Origin: Trichobilharzia szidati
Lineage: Eukaryota; Platyhelminthes; Trematoda; Strigeidida; Schistosomatidae
Length of the DNA: 64,000 bases
Assembly (NCBI GenBank): GCA_944472155.2
Contig: OX235272.1
Span: 100,446,020 to 100,510,019 of the forward strand
Direction: 5' to 3'
Each line of letters starts with the position of its first letter. Position 1 is the first letter of the stretch. The position numbers were made by a program, and so were the translations under genes. The notes beneath the pieces were generated by a model. It worked only from the letters and a program-made list of their open reading frames with translations, ran no database searches and had not been told where the DNA came from. Of the stretch, positions 44,954 through 56,965 are shown piece after piece.

Positions 44954-45830
44954 GTGCGTAAAGAGGGAATATATTATTGTAAGACGCATTTTATTGTTTT
45001 ATGAGGGACTTGACTTCAAGCTTTATTTATTTTCTTATTGCTGTATCCTAAGTATTGCACTCATTTCCTTGCACTGTGTAAATAGGGTGCAACGAAGAAG
45101 TTACAATGAACTATAAGTAGGTAACGCTGACTCAAGAAATGGTAGCAGTCGAAAGAAATGAAATGAGTTGAAGACCTTGTAATAATACTAGTAATCTCCC
45201 TTATTCCAAAACAGTACTCGGCTTATTTACGTATGCATTTTAACGTGTCTTCTAATTATCTTATTTTTGTCTTTGTAGACATTGCCTAAGGTGCCGTTGT
45301 ACGGATCTTCTGGAAGCAGTCTTTAATTTCATCTACCTTCCGCGAAGTTTGACGTACGAAAAGTCGAAATTTTACTGACTGGAAAACGCTACAATTGGTG
45401 TTACTCATGCGGCGATACGCCAGACTAGACACGTTATAGCAACGTATGCCTGTAATAACATTACCTACATAGTAAATACAATGCTAGTTACAAAAACTCG
45501 TCATTATCTTTTCATTGCGTACTTACAAGAAAAAAACGTTCACCTTACTTCTCATACTAAGTACTGGAGATTCCGCCTAGTACTCACTTTTACTTGCTCC
45601 CTAGAAAATGCTTTCTACTATATTCGCAAATGACTATTAGACTTCTGTCACATGAAACGGTAAAACATAAGGCGTATGCAGTTTAGAAGTTAGGGTATAT
45701 TTGCATTTATTGACACAAAATTTATGTACATCTTCCATTATTATACAAGAAAGTTCTCAAAGTAATTCAGAGTTGCTCGCAGTGCACTAATAGTATATTC
45801 ATTACTATAATTATCCTGCATATCTGCGAA
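44954..45830. other. mostly unassigned, with a fragment of the CR1 3' module
   Basis: A short piece, GACTTGACTTCAAGCTTTATTTA near 45008, repeats the CR1 3' UTR module outside any recognisable element. The remainder is unassigned; its right part may be the 3' UTR of the minus-strand MULE gene. Confidence 0.4.
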
Positions 45831-46939
45831 GCTTCTGTTCAATTGCCTGCGAAGTTGCAGTATCTCCATGCAGGGTTTCTTCACTGAACCTTCACACGGC
45901 ACACGACTTGGTAGCAACGGATCCTGCCAAAACCATCTGCGACACGGGCGAATTACTTTGTCAACTAAAAATATTAATTTAAATATTACTAAGAGTTTGA
46001 TTTACCTGTAAACTGAGGAATTTGAGTGTGACATAGCAGCATATGCCAGCAAGGTATTCTTTGTGCCCTAAATATTCTGCAGGTACAAGTAGAATCGGTA
46101 CAATCCACTTGGTGCAGGTATATGCCGTCACCACCTCTCCATATTTCCGATATAACTGAACCTGTGATTCCAAGGCGAAGCAAATTCTGCTGGTTATCCC
46201 TATATTCGAATCCACGTATTCAACCACCTGACCACTTTGCCTTATTATGCGCATAACATCTGATCTCAAAGGCATGGCTTTAAAAATAACTTTAAACTAC
46301 TTCAATTACCTGGTCTCACATCCTTACGTAAATTATACACATCTGTGCTCGTCAAAACTTTATTAAAATTCTCTTCAGCATATTCCAAAACATCAGCAAC
46401 CTCAGATGTAGTCTTCACAACTGGTGCAATATTCTCGTTTTCATCCCCGGACAGGCGTCTAAAATATGGATCACCTATCATAAGACTTTTTTCACATCTG
46501 TGATTGTGAACTGTTTTCGCGGGAGAAATGATAAACTCGTCCTCCTTGTAGCGTATACGAAAGCCAGATTGGCAACCGGTGTATTTTGCACTGCAGAAAT
46601 AAATAATAGAATTCTTACGGTTTGACGCGTAAACCTGAACCTCTGGTTTTTCGCTTCATGCCATATGTACAACGAAAGACTACTAATTTGTACTTCAACT
46701 CTTGAAATTCATGGTCCCGTATGCACTTTTTGATTACATAATGTGTATGAGTTGCCTAGGTATACTCTGTCATACACATATACATATATTACTGATTCCA
46801 GCTTGCTTAGAGCATCTTCTACTTGAACCCAACTGGTATACCGGTGACTAAACATAATTCCGTCAAAAAGGTTTTTGATATCCACTGATATAAGAAGGGC
46901 AGGTTGGTCGCCATTGTCTCCAAGTGCCAATGCGTCCAT
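45720..46939 (-). pseudogene. MULE transposase gene 1, catalytic core deleted
   Basis: Starts at ATG 46939 (MDALALGDN). Exons: 46939-46793, 46755-46619, 46590 to about 46311, then from about 46262, and a last one near 45962-45740. Introns include 46756-46792 (37 bp) and 46591-46618 (28 bp), both GT..AG and in phase. The first exons encode SHRYTSWVQVEDALSKLES and a FAR1/FLYWCH-like zinc finger (FRCTYGMKRK, YTGCQSGF, TVHNHRC). After RIIRQSGQVVEY the DDE domain is missing. A frame change leads straight into the SWIM zinc finger (STCTCRIFRAQRIPCWHML), followed by a C-terminal helix segment (LRRQLNRSFADMQD). It cannot encode an active transposase. Confidence 0.75.
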
Positions 46940-47009
46940 TCGGTACCACTGTAAATGAAAACAGAAGCTTGTCAATAAAAAATTCATGAATAGCCAACAG
47001 AGTACAGTA

Positions 47010-47215
47010 AGCAACTTAAAAGAGACACTGACTTGGAAACTGTAGCGGAAAAAAATATAAATTCCTTACCACAGTTACCGTTTTGGAAAGTTCCTGATTA
47101 TAGCCATAAACATTTACTGAAACACTCGTGAACGACAAATATGTACACAAGTGATGAAACGAAGCTCTACAGAAATCATTGAGACGCCACAAACAGGAGG
47201 ATTTTAGGTGCACCC
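47010..47215 (-). other. possible upstream exon of MULE gene 1
   Basis: A minus-strand stretch with an open frame (VNVYGYNQELSKTVTV) followed by GTAAGG. It could be a 5' exon of the MULE gene or a remnant of a MULE core; neither is certain. Confidence 0.25.
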
Positions 47216-47219
47216 TAAA

Positions 47220-48180
47220 ATTTTCACATGAAACACATTCTCAAGCATCCTCCTGCACCATAAGTGCCTTCAGGCCTAGAGGCAGCTTTTGACGACTATT
47301 CTTAACAAAATCAATACAGTTCAAGCCAAACAGAAACCAGAATCACGTCAAATGCAGCTACCTAGATCTAAAGGAACAAATCAGCCAAACTGAAATCAAC
47401 TACACCGCGCAAATGTTCTCAAGGTAAAGCTGGAGGCGCCACTTCAAACAGGGGATATGCCTTATCAAGAAAGACGCTATAGTCAGTTTCAAGGTCATGA
47501 TGGGTTCCTGCGTCTACTGGTTATATGTTTTCGTGAATTCGTTTTCCACTGAATTTTAAAGGTTTTTTTGAACGTTTTGCTTGTTTTGGAGTATGTAGGT
47601 CAGTTTTCTGTCACTGAATGCTACTAGTAAGGTTGTTTTTAGGCAGAAGTTCCCACTTATTATGTTGGTAGTTAAGGATTATGGTAAACCTGCAATCATT
47701 GAGCTAATTCACGTACACTATGATAGTATAGTAACACTATTTAATAAATGAACTCCCTGACTGGTTTTCCATTGTTTGATAATGTGATTGAACCAGAACT
47801 GTGGGATTGTTTTATCCGCATGACCGGCTGTAATTCATCACCTTGTTCTTCTTAATAAGCATTATCGAAGAATAGGTTAGAATAAGTTTAGAATTGTTGT
47901 AAGCCTGGGGTGATTACGGAATAGGCAATAAATCGTATTAGTCGCCGTTACTCGCGATATGCTATGAACTAGAAATCTTCGGCTGATAAAACGCATTACA
48001 TAAGGCACAGATCGGTGTAATTTGTAACTGACTTGCCAAGCACTCTCATCAGGAAACAATCAACCAAAGTATGCTTTAAACTGTCGCTCTCAGGCATTTG
48101 AAGGGAAAGGAAGTGTAACACAGTTTAGACATAGTGTTTATATTGTGAATACAAATGGACACAATAAGGTAATGCAAATA
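47220..48180. other. unassigned sequence between the two MULE genes
   Basis: No gene or repeat identified. It should contain the terminal inverted repeats that separate the two MULE copies, but I could not pair them by eye. Confidence 0.4.
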
Positions 48181-48183
48181 TTT

Positions 48184-49274
48184 TCACAAAAATGATCGAT
48201 TAACAGGGGCACGTCGTAATCTCAAAGTTGTTTGCGGTTCATTTGCTAGCAAAGTATCCAACCTTCTTGTGAACTCTGCTACTTCCCGCAGTGCAGCATC
48301 CGGATTTCTTTGGTTCAGAATGTTGAGACGACGTCTTAAACGTTCATAAGCATTTCTGATATAAAGGCCATCTGTAATAAATTAGGAGAAGGATTTACCC
48401 CTTCTTGTTCTGCAACTTACCCCATCTTATTCGTTTTATAGGTACAATCAATTCCAACTACTTCTGGAAACTTATGATACAAGTCTATCATATCATTGCG
48501 AGCGAAAATAATTTTAGATACAAAGCCTGCGTTGTCATGCAGAACACTAACTGCACCTGTCTGTCTTAGTCGATGAAGCAGGTCTTCCAAACTGCCGATT
48601 TCTATTCTACTGCACCATTTATTTTCATACGACTTATGTTTATACATCCTAGTCCGCATGTTTTTAATATCATTATACAGCAGGGCTTTGCCAAATTTAT
48701 CATGCGCTAAATCCATTACTTCATGGACATCAGTATTTCTTTCAATGAACGGTTGTATAACTGCCATTTCTTGTGGTGATAACCGACGTCTAGATACATC
48801 AATGGACATGAAACTTGCTGTGCATGGATGGTTATGCACAGTTTGGTACTTTGTTATCCTGTATATGTTCGATTTGCGCCGTACTGTAATTACTGATTGA
48901 CATGAAGTACTTTTGAACCTTGAAATTGTTAAAATTTACATAGATAGTAAACTTACCCTCTGTTCCTAAAGCCAGCACCTCGGGAAGCACGTTTACTTCC
49001 AAAAGTGCATTTAAACGTCACATGCTCGTATTCCATAGGACCGGATGGATCCTTTTTACTGGAATCAACCCGATACCATGTGTTGGATTCCTTTCAAAGA
49101 AATAATGAACAACTTAGTTAGTACCTTCATAAATGCATCTAAAGCTTCCTTAAATTGCATCCATGTATAAAATACACAGCAAAGCATTATCCTTTGGAAT
49201 GTAGCTGTTACACCACACAATATAGATGACACATTCCGTGAAGTAGACGCAGTAGGAGTAATTTGCAACATCAT
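48184..49274 (-). pseudogene. MULE transposase gene 2, core truncated
   Basis: ATG at 49274. Exon 1 is 49274-49125, intron 49091-49124 (34 bp), exon 2 49090-48957, intron 48859-48956 (98 bp), exon 3 48858-48421; these join in frame. They encode CCVFYTWMQFKEALDAFMK, half of the FAR1-like finger (FKCTFGSKRASRG, then TVHNHPC, with the middle cysteine missing), a helical stretch, and the start of the DDE domain (PEVVGIDCTYKTNKM, first catalytic Asp). After the donor at 48420 the next acceptor exon (48371-48184) is in a different phase. It encodes a C-terminal segment (RNAYERLRRRLNILNQ). The rest of DDE and the SWIM finger are absent. It is an internally deleted relative of MULE gene 1. Confidence 0.75.
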
Positions 49275-49279
49275 TTAAT

Positions 49280-49860
49280 GGTTCTAACAATTCCTAACGT
49301 GCACAACAAAATGATTTCAAGTAAATGAACAGTTGTATGTATTTCATTGCTTATATACCACTTTTGTGACATAGGAAATTTACTTTATTTATGTTGTCCT
49401 AGTATGTGCAATTCCCACAGGTCACTAAACTGAAAACTTAAAAAAGTAGATCACTTATCTACATGTCCAAAATTAAAGACACATTATACGTTTAGCAATT
49501 TCTATTGAATTCTATTCCCATAGTAACAAAAAATGCATACATCCTATTTTCGACTTAAAATAAATGCATCAAAATTATTGTTAACTTATATTCACTTACT
49601 AGACATTCTCATACATCTCAGTGTACTTTCAACACAACCAATGCATCCAAATAGCATGTGACTATCACACTACACTCACACCAAAAAAATTAACACGCCG
49701 TTATATTATGGTAAGTTAAGACTGACATTAAACTGACTGTAAATTTCCGTGTCAAAATAAAGAGACTGCCATTTTCACTTATATTTTAGACCAATAAGAA
49801 GCCAGCTAGCCAACAGCCAATCAAAATCTGCCTATATCGCTTTTCCCTTATCAACGCCCG
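49280..49860. other. no gene recognised
   Basis: AT-rich; probably includes the right end of the MULE 2 element, but no terminal repeat was identified. Confidence 0.4.
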
Positions 49861-49861
49861 G

Positions 49862-51738
49862 CTCGATAATCTCGAGGCCTAAATCAGTAAGTAGCGGTGT
49901 AATCCAGGGAAGTGTATTAGGCCCACTCCTATTTATAATATATATAAACAGTATCTGTGAATGCTTTAGTGTAGGTAAACCAATACTATATGCAGATGAC
50001 TTAAAAGTGACCAATAAGTGCAAGAACACGGATCTTGGAATAAACAGTAAACGTCATACAGCAAGAATTAGAAAAAATGGATAGATGGTGTAACACCTGG
50101 CAACTCCAGTTTAATGTCGGAAAATGTGGCTGGCTCTGCATAGGTTGCAACAATTTAGAACTTGACCTGACAATTCAAGGCCATGCACTTCTACGACTGG
50201 AATCTATACTGGACCTAGGGCTGAAATATTCACATAACTTATCATTTTCTGAACATATCTCCAAACAAGTGTCAAAGTCACGCAGACTTATTGGCTTTCT
50301 ACTCGGGAACTTGTACAGAAATGAATCTAGAATTCTGTTGTACAAGGTTTGTGTGCGTCCTTTATTTGATTACTGTTCATTCACGTATAGTAGTATTCGC
50401 ATAGAGGACAAATTGAAAGTCAAGGGAGTTCAGGGGTACTTCACGTTAAAATTACTCGGAACCGAAAATTGTGCGAACTACTCCACTAGATGTGATACCC
50501 TAGGACTAGAAACACTATGGCTAAGACGCCTGAGACTAAACTTAACACTTTACTATGAGCTTCTAAACCACTTAGTTTTACCTCCACTAATGGCACTCGA
50601 CTTTCAGATGACAATGGCTACAAACTAAGGGTACAGTAGCTATAGAACAATGTAAAACAGACACCAGGCAAAAGTTTTGCTTGATTAGGTATGCACAGAT
50701 ATGGAATAAACTGCCAATGGAAATGCGTCAAGCAATTACATTGGCCTCCTTCGGAAAGGTGCTTAATGACAAACTACAAGAGTTTGCAAACGATAGTGGT
50801 TCCAGTTCCTATCTGAGAGCCTCAGAAATTATAGGTCCATTTAATGTATAAGCTTAAATGCTACACCTGTTGTTTTTTGCCTATATTTATAATTCTAGAT
50901 AAAACATAAACGGTTAAGATACGTACCCTCAAACAGACAAGAAATTTCGCTTGTAAAACTTCTACCCAACGCAATAAGTGGAATAAAATGGACATAAACC
51001 GACAACATGAAAAAGGTATATCTCACCACAACATCACATGGACAGATGTACGCTCGTTAGGCACCATATATACCTCACCAACTACAACCCACCTTTCCTA
51101 AGATAATGTGATGAACTTATATCCATAATGTTGCTGAGCAGTTAATATTCTCAACTCCTATCAGAACAGCTGAAATTCACAAACCTTCCTGACGCTAAGA
51201 AAATACCCATGAGCAGTAGAAATCCATTAATTAATGCGTCTAAAGCATATGTATTTACTGCCAACAATGACATTGCAGATCAAATGAGATAAACATATCA
51301 CTGATTTCAAAATAACACGTCAATGAACTATAATTCAAGGATTCTGCACACAACAAAGTTATGTATGAAAATTGACTTCAAGCTTTATTTTTTTCCCAGG
51401 CACTTATAATCCATCCACCAAAGATCTGGTTTTTCGTTAGTGCGAATACAATAATTCTGTATTTCCTGATGTCTTGCACTCACTGACATTCTAGCAGATT
51501 TTTCCAACTTTGCACAGAAATGATTGTATATAAGTGAAAAGGCTGTTTTGTACTACTGGGATTAACATTTATCAAGTGTATGTATGATCTCTAGCGAACA
51601 TGTAAGGCATATCTTGCTACTGGCTGTAAATTGTGATTGAATTATATGGTTCTGCTTTTGTAACAATTTGATGATGCCTGTAAACTGGCGTCCCTCATGT
51701 ACTGTACAATGAGAATAAATTTATTTATTTATTTTTAA
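49862..51738 (+). mobile_element. CR1-C retrotransposon, 5'-truncated copy 2
   Basis: Starts within the RT domain and continues to a TTTA-repeat tail at 51715-51738 (GAATAAATTTATTTATTTATTT). From 50445 it is closely similar to copy 1 (43645-44953), including the 3' UTR module around 51345-51470. Confidence 0.88.
49880..50840 (+). pseudogene. CR1-C ORF2 RT fragment, frameshifted
   Basis: 49895-50030 encodes VIQGSVLGPLLFIIYIN and the catalytic ILYADDLKV. A frameshift near 50040-50060 changes to the frame of 50077-50628 (WQLQFNVGKCGWLCIG, RLIGFLLGNLYRNESRILL). A second frame change near 50600, next to a short deletion relative to copy 1, precedes the C-terminal WNKLPMEMRQA segment. Compared with CR1-A it lacks the endonuclease and the first half of the RT. 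Confidence 0.85.
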
Positions 51739-51744
51739 CATTGT

Positions 51745-53520
51745 GTGATTTATCAAAATAAAATCTTATCCATAATGGAGTTTCGTCAACTCCCTTAACT
51801 TATTGCGGTATGCCCTTGGAATGTATTCAGCTTGGTGTCTACCTGACTTCACTATTTTCTTAGGAGCAACAGAATCTAGACAAAGGATAACATTCCTGTA
51901 AAATAGGGACACTACAGCCTCCAGAAAGTCAGTAGTAAAATAGTCATCCCACTGACAAAGCCGAATGAGTTCTTGGACTAATCCCCAGTCTGTACGTTTG
52001 TAACTGCGACATATCATGCTACCTGAATCATGTTTGTTTCCTGTATTTAGTGGTGAGAAAGGCAGAGAGCAGAGTATCATTCTATAGTCACTACTGGAAA
52101 ATCTGTTACCAACATAGGTGGAGACTGGGATTGTGTCATGACAAAACACAAGGTCCAACATGTTGTCACCACGGGTAGGTGTTTGGACGTGTTGTTGCAA
52201 TCCATAACAGTCGATAGTTGCAAGTAATTTGTCGAAGCGTTGGGGGCCGGAACTACTTAACTAATTGACTTCTGGAAGATTGAAGTCCCCTGCAATTATT
52301 TTGCAATTTGTACTAAACGAGGAGGCGTGTGCAAACGGTTTAGCTAATAACGCATCAGTTTCTTTGGTTGAGCTTGGTGCTCGATAAACGCAGCCTATGA
52401 GAAGTTTGTACTTATCTCCTTGTGCGACGACGCAGAGTGAATCAGGTACCTCATTCAGTATTTCATCTTCCACCTTACTAACTACGAATGAGTTATGTAT
52501 ATATATGAGACACCCTTCACCACGCTTGCAATCTCTATTTGCACGGTGTACAGTGTAATCATTTATACCTATATGCACATCAAGTACAGAGGATGAGCAC
52601 CATGATTCAGTAATCAGAGCTACAGTAGGCTTGGCGATAAATAATAATGTCCCTAATTCAGATATCTTATTGATTAAGGAACGTGCATTAATTAGCAATA
52701 TCGTGAATAAGTCACGGGATACTACAAACCGGCTTAAAATATCACCATAACCTAATTCTCTTTGTGCTTCAGCAACGCAAGAGTTCATGAATGATAGGGG
52801 GGTCGGACTGGGTGTCCGTACAGCGGGGTTAGAGTGCAATGAGGTGGTCCTAGGTGCCATCGGTCGCACCAGGGATTCGGGACATCTTGGACATTTACCA
52901 TGTGTTCCTGGATATAAGGGTAGTAATGGTTGGGCCGAGGTTGTCAGTTTAAAAGCATAACATCGAAAGGTCTACCCATCAGTCAGCTATTCGTCATACC
53001 GGTACACATCTTCGTGTTGTTTTTATAACTTAAAGGATATTGTGAGGGAAGGTGCTTTGGTTACAAGACTTTGTGGGTATTGGGGCCTGACTTTCTGTTG
53101 GGTGGAGCATACCGAAAGCCTCTAGATAAACCTGTGTTTCGAGAGGATTTTTTCTTAACAAGTGAGAGTTTGCTGACACTCTTACTGTCAGCAGGCTTAT
53201 TGAATACAAGGTATTCTTCCCATCAATAGTCTCAATCCTGCGAAATTTGTTCATCGTGTTGAGATGACTACGCATGGGTGAAAATTTTCTAGAACAGCTG
53301 GCAGGAGTTCTAGCTATTTTAACATCTTTCGGTGAGGCTTTATTCACAGGAGTACTGGTATATAAGTCAGTTCGTAGTTCTATTGGCGAGCTTGGTTGTT
53401 GTGTAGTTTGCTGAATACTACTGTCAACACTAGGTGACTGTTGCTGTACATGATCCTTTTTTGGAAGAATTTAAGCCAGAGGAGGTGACCAGGTTATTAC
53501 TACGCATTATTCTGCGCTGA
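51745..53520 (-). mobile_element. CR1-type retrotransposon, 5' part (minus)
   Basis: Minus-strand ORF1 remnant (about 53520-53030) followed by the ORF2 endonuclease (52869-51766). The RT and 3' UTR are missing. At the left it meets CCATTATGGATAAGATTTTA (51773-51754), a segment also found at 3839-3860 and 20013-20030. It abuts the CR1-C tail. This is a 3'-truncated LINE piece, which again requires a deletion or rearrangement. Confidence 0.75.
51766..52869 (-). pseudogene. CR1 ORF2 endonuclease domain with an in-frame stop
   Basis: 52869-52261 encodes LLINARSLINKISELG, LITESWCSS, GCLIYIHNS and IAGDFNLPEVN. It then hits TAG at 52263-52261, where the family has Trp. The same frame continues to 51766 with TPTRGDNMLDLVFCHD and SSDYRMIL; the usual SDH motif reads SDY (His to Tyr at a catalytic position). 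Both changes indicate loss of function. Confidence 0.85.
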
Positions 53521-53699
53521 CACGGTGTTTTATCCTGACTATTGCTACGGATTTATAAATGCTATTCAGTCACTAAAAGACCTGGAGTGCGACCAAATAA
53601 CTGTGTCTGCTGCAGATATCAGTGCTACATGCCATAACTTGGGGTCGGGGTTCGCTCAGGGACACATTCCATCGAAATTTGCCGCCCATCATCGAAAAT

Positions 53700-53968
53700 T
53701 CCAGATTGACTGAATATGTACGAAATGACACTAGGTGAGTCCTTGTTGGAAATTGGTCAAAACTGGATTGCGTTTTTGTCTTGATTATAGCTTGATTCCA
53801 TACCGTACATTTTGGTACAGGTATGGAATTTTCAGCATGTGATATTGGTAGCCCAAATTTTGCAGGCCGACCATGGATATCAGGTGTGCGGTGGCAGAGG
53901 ATCGAACTCCGGACCATGTGCATGGTCAGCGAGAGTCCTAACCATTGTGCCAACGACGCATCCTAATT
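53700..53968 (-). mobile_element. tRNA-derived SINE, copy 1 (minus)
   Basis: Read on the minus strand from about 53965: TGCGTCGTTGGCACAATGG resembles an A box and GGTCCGGAGTTCGATCC a B box, spaced as in a tRNA promoter. The body (GGCCTGCAAAATTTGGGC, GAAAATTCCATACC) matches the plus-strand copy at 56966-57163. A promoter for RNA polymerase III is implied. The head does not fold as a functional tRNA by inspection. Confidence 0.7.
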
Positions 53969-54599
53969 AGTGATCATATACCAGCAGAACCTCTCACTTC
54001 CAGATCGCTCTTAGTGTTTGTGACCAAACAGTGATAGAGTTTGTTTCGGATCTTCGTGAGTGCTTCAAGTGAGATGCTATGCAACTGTGTCTGTGCTAAA
54101 GCAGAGCCGACTAGACAAAAATTTGTCCGACTCTGAATCTTCCACAGACTGCGCTGAACTATCAGTTGACGACTACTGTGGAATGGTTATAGTCAAATCG
54201 TCTGTTTATTTGTTTGTTCCTCTTTCCTTTTAATTTTAAATAATGTCCACTGAACAATTGTTTGTGGAAAGGGATATTGGAACTTTGGCGCTACATTCAG
54301 TCTGTGGTCTACCGGCGGGCAGAAACAGTTGGGTGCTTCGTCACTCGGCTGTATTCTCCTTAATCATGATCACCTTCATTTCCAACCATCTCCTCAAAAC
54401 TCTCCTCATCAATCAACAACGACAAATCAATCGTCTCACTCACACCAGAACCACCTCTTCGCACGGACGACTCCCCAACTTCTCGTGCTAATGATGTTGA
54501 AGTTGGGGAGTCTTATGTTCCTGCAGGTCCTACCATGCAGGAAGGTTGTTTGGATAGCGGTTAGACTAAAAGCAGTTACCCAATCCAATCCTATGACTT

Positions 54600-54795
54600 C
54601 AAATAAATCACAAAATATCATGTCGGATCGGTCGGGGCCCGGAGAACCATTGGAAAACCTGGGAGTACTGCACAGCTGTTTTGTCCTAGTTTGAGACTCT
54701 TCAATAGTACTCGCCCACCGCCAGGGTTCGAACCCAGGACCTTCTGGTTACAAGACTAGCGAGCTCTTAGATCACCAAGCCACTGGGATTTGATC
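54600..54795 (-). mobile_element. tRNA-derived SINE of a second family (minus)
   Basis: On the minus strand, CCCAGTGGCTTGGTGATCTA (A-box-like) and GGTCCTGGGTTCGAACCCTG (B box) lie about 35 bp apart near 54785-54715. They are followed by a body that includes AGTACTATTGAAGAGTCTC. Confidence 0.6.
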
Positions 54796-54993
54796 CAATA
54801 GCCCATGAGTTCTAACTTCTGCCAATTCACGACACAGCGCGACCGCTATCCAATGTCTTTGGTGGCGAGTATTTGTCCTCACACCTGACTTGCTGCACCC
54901 TACTGGTCACGAATTCCCACTAGAACCCAGGTAACTGCCTACGTGAATAGGGCCAGTCGCCAGTGAGCATCTCATCGGTATTCATTTCGATTT

Positions 54994-55203
54994 AGATTTT
55001 CCCGTCGATTGATTGGACCAAAGTGCTTGGTCTCAGGTTGACATGTGGGGTCCTTGTACAAATGCTTCAACGATGTCTGGTGATGTAACTTGAAGTCAAT
55101 TGGTTGATGGTAGCTAGCAGTGGAATGCAGGATGCACATTTCACAGCGGACATGTCAACCTGAGACCGAGCATGTGGCTCCAATCAATCGACGGGAAAAC
55201 CTA
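54994..55203. repeat. palindrome with ~53-bp arms
   Basis: 54994-55046 and 55150-55203 are inverted repeats (CCCGTCGATTGATTGGA, GGTCTCAGGTTGACATGT) around a ~100-bp centre. No coding content. Confidence 0.75.
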
Positions 55204-55247
55204 AAATTGAATTAAATAATTAATAAGACCCGTTGCAAAAGAGACAG

Positions 55248-55345
55248 TGGCTCCGTAGCCTTAATGATCTAGTGCATAACGCTTTGGCGTTTGAAACTGT
55301 GGGCACTGGGTTCGAACCTCTAACAGTTTCTCATCTCTGTAAAAG
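55248..55345 (+). mobile_element. tRNA-like SINE head, third type
   Basis: AGTGGCTCCGTAGCCTTAAT followed by GGGCACTGGGTTCGAACCTC has A- and B-box-like spacing. Only the head is clear. Confidence 0.45.
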
Positions 55346-55580
55346 GATTATTTATCATACTCTTCGGCAATAGAGATTCGACTGTGTTATTTTCCTATAA
55401 GTAGACAAGATAACGCTTTAATTTGCAGATAAACATATCACTAATTTGAACAGATTACTGTTGAATTATTAACTGTCAATACGTCAGCTTAAGATGCTGT
55501 TAATACTTCAGAGCTACCACATTATGACTAAAGAATACTAAGGCCACTCCTCTAGAAGATCAATTTAAATATGATTTTAA

Positions 55581-56505
55581 GAACAAAACGTTCAGCGAAG
55601 AGTCTCTTTTTAACGGCGAATTCATTCACTTTGATGTACAATCGCATTTATATATAATTGTGTGTGTGTGTGTACATTAGGACTAAAAAACAAAAATAAA
55701 AATCAGTTCGGTCTATTGTTTACGTCATCAGCGTGTTTCAAAAGTGTAATGAATAATCAAATTGTAGCTAAGGGGTGGGTGGAGTGAAGGCTGGTGAGTA
55801 TTGACAAGGGTCGCGCAATATCGAAGACACCCAGAAAAATAGGACGTTAATCAAAGAGCATGGAGACACGTGTCCAAAATAAATTATGCAATAGGTAGAG
55901 GGAGTAAATAAAGGGTTAGTTAAGAAATAGAAGTCACTAAAATGTCATACAAAAATTCAAAATAAGCATTATTAACAAAGTAGTAGAACTTGGAATTATA
56001 CCCGATGTGAAGAGGGTGGGTGTGAAGAAGTTTATTGCGTGCATAAAGGGTTTTCTCTCCAGATCGCTAAGGCCTCGGAAGCTTACCTACCGTTTCCGGG
56101 AGGCTTCTTTTGATTTTGTAAATGTCTTTGAGCGGATTCTCCGTGCATAGTGAGTGACCAGTGTTGAATATATGTCCAATTATAGCACTCCTTACTGATC
56201 CATTTTTACCTTTTCCTAGCCAAGTGGGATGATGTCCTTTAACTCTTTTGGATAAAACACGCATGCTTCATATGAGCAAGTAAATTGGTAGATACACATA
56301 GAAGTTGTCAAATGTGATAGTTTATCTTTGAAGTTGTCGGGGAACAATGGATGACTTGAGAATACCAATGATAATATGGAAGCAGAGAATGCTCTGTTCA
56401 GGACTTCATTATTCTATATTCTTCTCCTTAGGATATCGGTCACTGTACAGCTAAGTGAATGGATTCACCGAATAGAGACTTTTCGCTGAACGTTTTGCTC
56501 TTATA
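55581..56505 (-). mobile_element. Penelope-like element relic (minus)
   Basis: Inverted arms at 55581-55632 and 56455-56505 share AAAACGTTCAGCGAA.AGTCTC. Between them, a minus-strand ORF at 56264-56067 reads HHPTWLGKGKNGSVRSAI, then GHIFNTGHSL. This fits the end of the GIY-YIG endonuclease region of Penelope-like elements. The reverse transcriptase is absent. Confidence 0.6.
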
Positions 56506-56965
56506 TTCATGTCTGGATGGGTGTTTTCCATGAATCAAATTTGATTTCGTTTCATTAATAAATCACTGAGATGTCTATCTGGTCAATATGACTGTCTGAA
56601 GGAAAATTTCTGTTAGGTGTTCAAACTATTGCGAAATCTGTATATTCCTAATAGGTACTGTGTTTTGACAATCAAGACACTTTATTCTAATATTCTGAAT
56701 AGAATACTGAAGTTGCACCCTGCTTATTCAACATAACTCAACTGCAGAATACAGTTAACTGGCAGTCAGTCGATTAATATGTAAATTTGTTATTGAAATG
56801 AATTAAGCCTTGTATCAGTTGCAGACTTACTCAAGAGGAAAACCGTGGACATTTAGACGTCACAAGTGTTCAAGTGCTATATCACGCAAAATGGTCGAAT
56901 CAGGTACACAAACAAGACAATTCAATGTTGTATTACGGATAAAGTTACATTTTACCTCCTCTACC
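56506..56965. other. no gene recognised
   Basis: AT-rich, no supported feature. Confidence 0.4.

Noticed and set aside
45979..46275. 98-codon minus-strand ORF as an independent gene
   Set aside because: It reads through the deletion junction of MULE gene 1 in the wrong frame; the overlapping frame carries the SWIM zinc finger.
53885..53968. tRNA gene on the minus strand
   Set aside because: A- and B-box-like sequences are present but no clover-leaf could be drawn, and the same head with the same non-tRNA body occurs at 56966. It is a SINE head.
54700..54795. tRNA gene on the minus strand
   Set aside because: B box GGTTCGAACCC is convincing alone, but acceptor stem pairing is absent and a SINE-like body follows.
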